Virus record (IMG/VR): IMGVR_UViG_3300042563_001813
Coordinates: 1-22,110 of that record
Length of the DNA stretch: 22,110 bases
Origin: a virus
Strand: one strand, 5' to 3'
Shown here: in pieces, positions 19,243-22,110 of the stretch
How positions within the stretch are numbered: the stretch's first letter is position 1
How the letters are laid out: every line of letters begins with the position of its first letter
Made by a program: the position numbers and the translations under genes
The notes under the pieces: generated by a model
What the model was told of the DNA's origin: nothing
Databases searched by the model: none
What the model saw: the letters and a program-made list of their open reading frames with translations, nothing else

Positions 19243-19871
19243 TGGCAAAGAACCCAACTCCCGCACAAATTGCAGCACTAAAAAAATCTAAGGGTGTTAA
19301 ACCTACAGCTGCTATTACTAAGCCAGGGCAGAAAGCTACTGGTCTAGCCAAGTCTTCTACCCCTAATCGTTTTGCTTCTACAGCCAAGACACCTGTCAAG
19401 AACGCAAAGTCTGGTTTCGCTGGTTCAGGTAGCAGTCTTGGTTCTTCACTTGGAGTTTCCAAGATCACTAAAGGGAACGTCGCTAATGCCGCTTTAGCTG
19501 CCACTTTTCTTCCTGGCTCTGGACAAGTAGCTAAGTATCTTGGGGCTAAAGCAGGTACCCGTGTAACTGAGGCAGCTTTTAAGGCTTCCACAAAAGGTTT
19601 TGGAGCATCGGGTGCTGGTGGCAAAGTTAAAAATGTTATGACCCCTTTTGGTAAAACCCTTGGGTCTACAAGTATTGGTTCTAGTGGACAGCAAGCAGCC
19701 CGTATGAACAATCTTGAATATGCAAAGATCAAAGAAGCTGTTAGTGCTGGTTCCGATATTGGGAAACAAGTTATTCGTGGTGTAAACCAAGCAGGCAAGG
19801 TTGTTAGAGCAACTACTGTTGCTGGTGTTGTTGGCAAAAACGTTGCTAATAAAACTAAAAAGAAGAAGTAA
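19242..19871 (+). CDS. Lys/Ala/Gly-rich basic protein (209 residues), paralogue of the previous
   Basis: ATG 19242 shares a base with the previous stop. The product starts KNPTPAQIAALKKSKGV, contains Ser/Gly-rich and Ala-rich helices (NVANAALAATFLPGSGQVAK), MTPFGKTLGSTSIGSSG (compare MGPLGKTLAST) and ends KKKK. Low complexity hampers family assignment. Likely structural or DNA-condensing; inference from charge and place. Confidence 0.6.
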   Translation: MAKNPTPAQIAALKKSKGVKPTAAITKPGQKATGLAKSSTPNRFASTAKTPVKNAKSGFAGSGSSLGSSLGVSKITKGNVANAALAATFLPGSGQVAKYLGAKAGTRVTEAAFKASTKGFGASGAGGKVKNVMTPFGKTLGSTSIGSSGQQAARMNNLEYAKIKEAVSAGSDIGKQVIRGVNQAGKVVRATTVAGVVGKNVANKTKKKK

Positions 19872-20245
19872 TGGCTAAGAAACCTCCTGCACCAAAAAAA
19901 CCTGGCGGTTTTGCGCAAGCACTTCCAAAGCCTGTTGCACCTAAACCAAACAGAATTCCTGGTCCTCGCCCGTCAGCACCTAAACCACCACCAAAAGGAC
20001 AAGGGATTGTTCCTCCACGCAAAGGTCCTCTTGGTCCACAAGGGCAGAAACCTACACAGAATGTTCCTCCAAGTTACAAACCAAATTGGAAGGGTGACGA
20101 TTGGAAACCAGATTCTCCTTACAAGCCAGCAACCCCAGGTAAAATGGGTCCTAAACCAAAAAATCCAGGGATGCCACGACCTGATGCTCCTAAGAAAAAA
20201 TCTGCTGCACCTAAACCTTCTGGTTCTGTAACAAAGAAGAAGTAA
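19871..20245 (+). CDS. Pro/Lys-rich disordered protein (124 residues)
   Basis: Coupled by TAATG. Almost entirely Pro, Lys, Gly and Ala (PPAPKKPGGF, APKPNRIPGPRPSAPKPPPK), with one polar patch SYKPNWKGDDWKPDSPYKP, and a KKK end. It is predicted disordered and basic. Third in the series of KKK-ending genes. Function unknown; a virion scaffold or DNA-associated role is possible. Confidence 0.55.
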   Translation: MAKKPPAPKKPGGFAQALPKPVAPKPNRIPGPRPSAPKPPPKGQGIVPPRKGPLGPQGQKPTQNVPPSYKPNWKGDDWKPDSPYKPATPGKMGPKPKNPGMPRPDAPKKKSAAPKPSGSVTKKK

Positions 20246-20505
20246 TGCCTGAAGATTCTCGCCTGAAACGGGCAGGAGTATCTGGGTACAACAAACCCAA
20301 AGCCACTCCTAAGCACCCAACTAAATCACACGTAGTTGTAGCCAAAGTTGGCGACCAAGTAAAAACAATACGGTTCGGTCAGCAAGGTGTGTCGGGTTCA
20401 CCTGATGGGTCTGCACGTAATAAAGCGTTTAAGGATCGTCATGCTTCTAACATTGCTAAAGGAAAAATGTCTGCTGCTTACTGGGCTAACAAAGTTAAGT
20501 GGTAG
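20245..20505 (+). CDS. Small conserved phage protein (86 residues)
   Basis: The product, SRLKRAGVSGYNKPKATPKH, followed by KSHVVVAKVGDQVKTIRFGQ, GVSGSPDGSARNKAFKDRHA and NIAKGKMSAAYWANKVKW, is a pattern I recognise from many environmental tailed phages next to the terminase. It has no catalytic motif. The basic N-terminus and beta hairpin suggest nucleic-acid contact. Its stop codon forms part of the -10 box for the terminase gene. Confidence 0.65.
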   Translation: MPEDSRLKRAGVSGYNKPKATPKHPTKSHVVVAKVGDQVKTIRFGQQGVSGSPDGSARNKAFKDRHASNIAKGKMSAAYWANKVKW

Positions 20506-20508
20506 AAT
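20503..20508 (+). promoter_or_regulatory. -10 element TAGAAT overlapping a stop codon, before terminase
   Basis: TAGAAT (TANNNT) starts with the TAG stop of the previous gene and lies nine bases before ATG 20518, which lacks a Shine-Dalgarno. Confidence 0.4.
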
Positions 20509-20517
20509 AAACCCAGT

Positions 20518-22110
20518 ATGGGAACAAAAAGAGCTGTCCCAATTCAGGACAAAGCCAAGTTCTTCGCTTTAATAGCTTCAGGACGAAACATTAAAGATGC
20601 CTGTGCAGAGACAGGGGTGCATGTCAATACGGGTTCTCGCTGGTTGAAACGAGCTAAAGAGCTTGAAGCGAACCGTAAAGAAGCAAACCATAAAGCCAAC
20701 ACTGGTGCAGGTAACGGTGGTCGCCAAGAACGGGCGCACATGGACTTCATGGACACCATTGACTTGCCATCGGCTATCCCCCATGACATGCTTTGTGAAG
20801 AAGCCCTTCGAGGCTTGGAAGATTTTGATTATTTTCGTCGTCGATACCTGGGTCGTGTCCCATCCCCGTGGCAAGTAGAAGCTGCTGTCACTCTGGTGAA
20901 CCTGTTGGAGTCCGAAGAAAAAGAATTTGTAGTTCTCAACGTCCCACCAGGTGCAGGCAAATCCACTTTGTTTCATGATGTAGCTGTGTGGGCGATAGTT
21001 CGCAATCGCCGCATCCGTGTAATGATCGGGTCGGTATCGCAGAACATGGCGAAGATGTATTCTCGTCGTATTCGTGAAACGCTCGAAAGGGTTTCCCCAA
21101 TTCTCCCTGACCCGATGATGGTTCAAAAGGGGTTAGCAATAGATGCAGAAGGATGTTTAACAATTGACTATGGACGATTCAAACCAGTGGACAAAGGTGC
21201 CTTATGGCGGGCAGAAGAATTTGTCGTCGAGCAACTTGACGGAAACGGGTTGGACAACAAAGAGCCAACTGTACGTGCCTACGGAATTGAAGCAGAATTC
21301 ATCGGACACCGAGCCGACCTCTGCCTCTTTGACGATGTCGCCTCACCAGACAACGCCCGTGAATCAGTCGCAAGGGATAAATTACTTGAACGCTGGGACG
21401 GAGTCGCAGAAGCACGCTGCGACCCAGGTGGCTTACTGGCTGTTGTCGGACAGAGACTCGGATCAGGCGACCTCTACGCCCACTGCCTCGCAAAAGAAAC
21501 GTACGACATTGAAGAAGATCTCCAATATGACGGGTCGGATGTTGAAACACCTGAAGATGTTCAAGCTGGGCAACCCGCTAAACAATTAAAGTACCGCCAC
21601 ATTATTTACAGGGCGTATTATGAGGAACTGGACACAGGTAAAGAGTCACGGTCTTTCAAATCGCTGCCATATCCTGACGGTCCACTACTAGACCCGAAGC
21701 GTCTACCCTGGAAAGACCTATCTTTTATTAGATACAACAAACCAGACGTATTCAAAGTTGTATATCAGCAAGAAGACCTAGATCTCGACACGAAACTTGT
21801 ACATCGCACCTGGATTACTGGTGGTATCGGTCCAGATGGGGTGGATTACCAAGGGTGTATAGATAACCACCGCCAACCAGGATATATTCCCGAAGGTTTA
21901 GCCCACCCGTGGATCAGTATCGTGGCTGTCGACCCGTCCCCGACTATGTTTTGGGCGTTTGTATGGATCATTTACCAACCTCAAACCAACCTTTATCACG
22001 TAGTGGATATCGAGCGTGTCAAATTATCCGCTGAAGAAGTCCTCGGATACGACACTATGACTGGTGAATACTCAGGGCTGATGGACAGGATGCAAGAACG
22101 GTCCTATGAA
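20518..22110 (+). CDS. terL: Terminase large subunit with N-terminal HTH, 3'-truncated by window edge
   Basis: The frame is open from ATG 20518 to the window end (531 codons, no stop). Residues about 12-47 (FFALIASGRNIKDACAETGV then NTGSRWLKRAKEL) form a helix-turn-helix like that of small terminase subunits. The ATPase follows: VPPGAGKST (142-150, Walker A) and LCLFDD (268-273, Walker B). The RNase H-like nuclease begins at VAVDPS with D472. The enzyme cuts and pumps DNA into the prohead. The HTH may let one protein do both recognition and packaging, or it may be an accessory. Firm as terminase. Confidence 0.9.
   Translation, partial: MGTKRAVPIQDKAKFFALIASGRNIKDACAETGVHVNTGSRWLKRAKELEANRKEANHKANTGAGNGGRQERAHMDFMDTIDLPSAIPHDMLCEEALRGLEDFDYFRRRYLGRVPSPWQVEAAVTLVNLLESEEKEFVVLNVPPGAGKSTLFHDVAVWAIVRNRRIRVMIGSVSQNMAKMYSRRIRETLERVSPILPDPMMVQKGLAIDAEGCLTIDYGRFKPVDKGALWRAEEFVVEQLDGNGLDNKEPTVRAYGIEAEFIGHRADLCLFDDVASPDNARESVARDKLLERWDGVAEARCDPGGLLAVVGQRLGSGDLYAHCLAKETYDIEEDLQYDGSDVETPEDVQAGQPAKQLKYRHIIYRAYYEELDTGKESRSFKSLPYPDGPLLDPKRLPWKDLSFIRYNKPDVFKVVYQQEDLDLDTKLVHRTWITGGIGPDGVDYQGCIDNHRQPGYIPEGLAHPWISIVAVDPSPTMFWAFVWIIYQPQTNLYHVVDIERVKLSAEEVLGYDTMTGEYSGLMDRMQERSYE

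Noticed and set aside
18759-19918. Long antisense frames opposite the Lys-rich genes
   Set aside because: AAG/AAA-rich sense codons give stop-poor antisense frames; products are Phe/Leu-rich shadows.
20578-21126. 182-residue antisense frame opposite the terminase
   Set aside because: The plus frame encodes clear Walker A and B motifs; the antisense has no motif or start signal.

Overview
The window reads as part of a tailed-phage genome whose host is probably an actinobacterium (a freshwater or marine lineage would fit). It shows a terminase, virion neck/tail genes, a lysis cassette, a recombination module and many tiny overlapping genes. Actinobacterial marks are a WhiB-family regulator, an Rpf-like transglycosylase domain, TANNNT -10 elements with start codons 6-9 bases downstream and no Shine-Dalgarno (leaderless style), and a secreted protein with a long Thr-rich stalk. 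Both edges cut genes: a glycosyltransferase/TPR gene on the left and the large terminase on the right.

Layout. (1) 1-4720, rightward: glycosyltransferase/TPR protein, probable head-tail connector, probable beta-propeller nozzle or tail protein, and a collar-domain tail fibre. The connector/nozzle pair hints at a short-tailed (podovirus-like) particle. (2) 4723-7057: lysis cassette with a holin-like protein, a Thr-rich surface protein, two further small membrane proteins and an M15 peptidase endolysin. (3) 7055-13210: early/replication module with YqaJ-type exonuclease, ssDNA-annealing protein, RHH regulator, Hjc-like nuclease, Rpf-like lysin, HNH endonuclease, SSB, WhiB and several zinc-ribbon microproteins. 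Two near-identical promoters (7618 and 12086) drive parts of it. It ends in a hairpin at 13204-13240. (4) 13261-17813, leftward: 16 small genes of unknown function, mostly joined by 4-base ATGA/GTGA overlaps and interrupted by four gaps, all of which hold predicted RNA structure. (5) 17814-18900: about 1.09 kb without a convincing gene, holding a perfect 16-bp parS palindrome, direct repeats and several dyads; an origin or partition/packaging region is likely. (6) 18901-22110, rightward: three Lys/Pro-rich basic proteins, one small conserved protein, and a large terminase carrying an N-terminal helix-turn-helix.

The most unusual points are the parS site with no ParB gene in view, and two 44-45 base elements in gaps of the leftward operon that fold like a tRNA acceptor/T-arm minihelix ending in ACCA. 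Their stems differ in sequence yet keep pairing. Also notable are the duplicated promoter whose second copy codes the end of the HNH gene, and recurrent leaderless starts whose -10 box contains the previous gene's stop codon.
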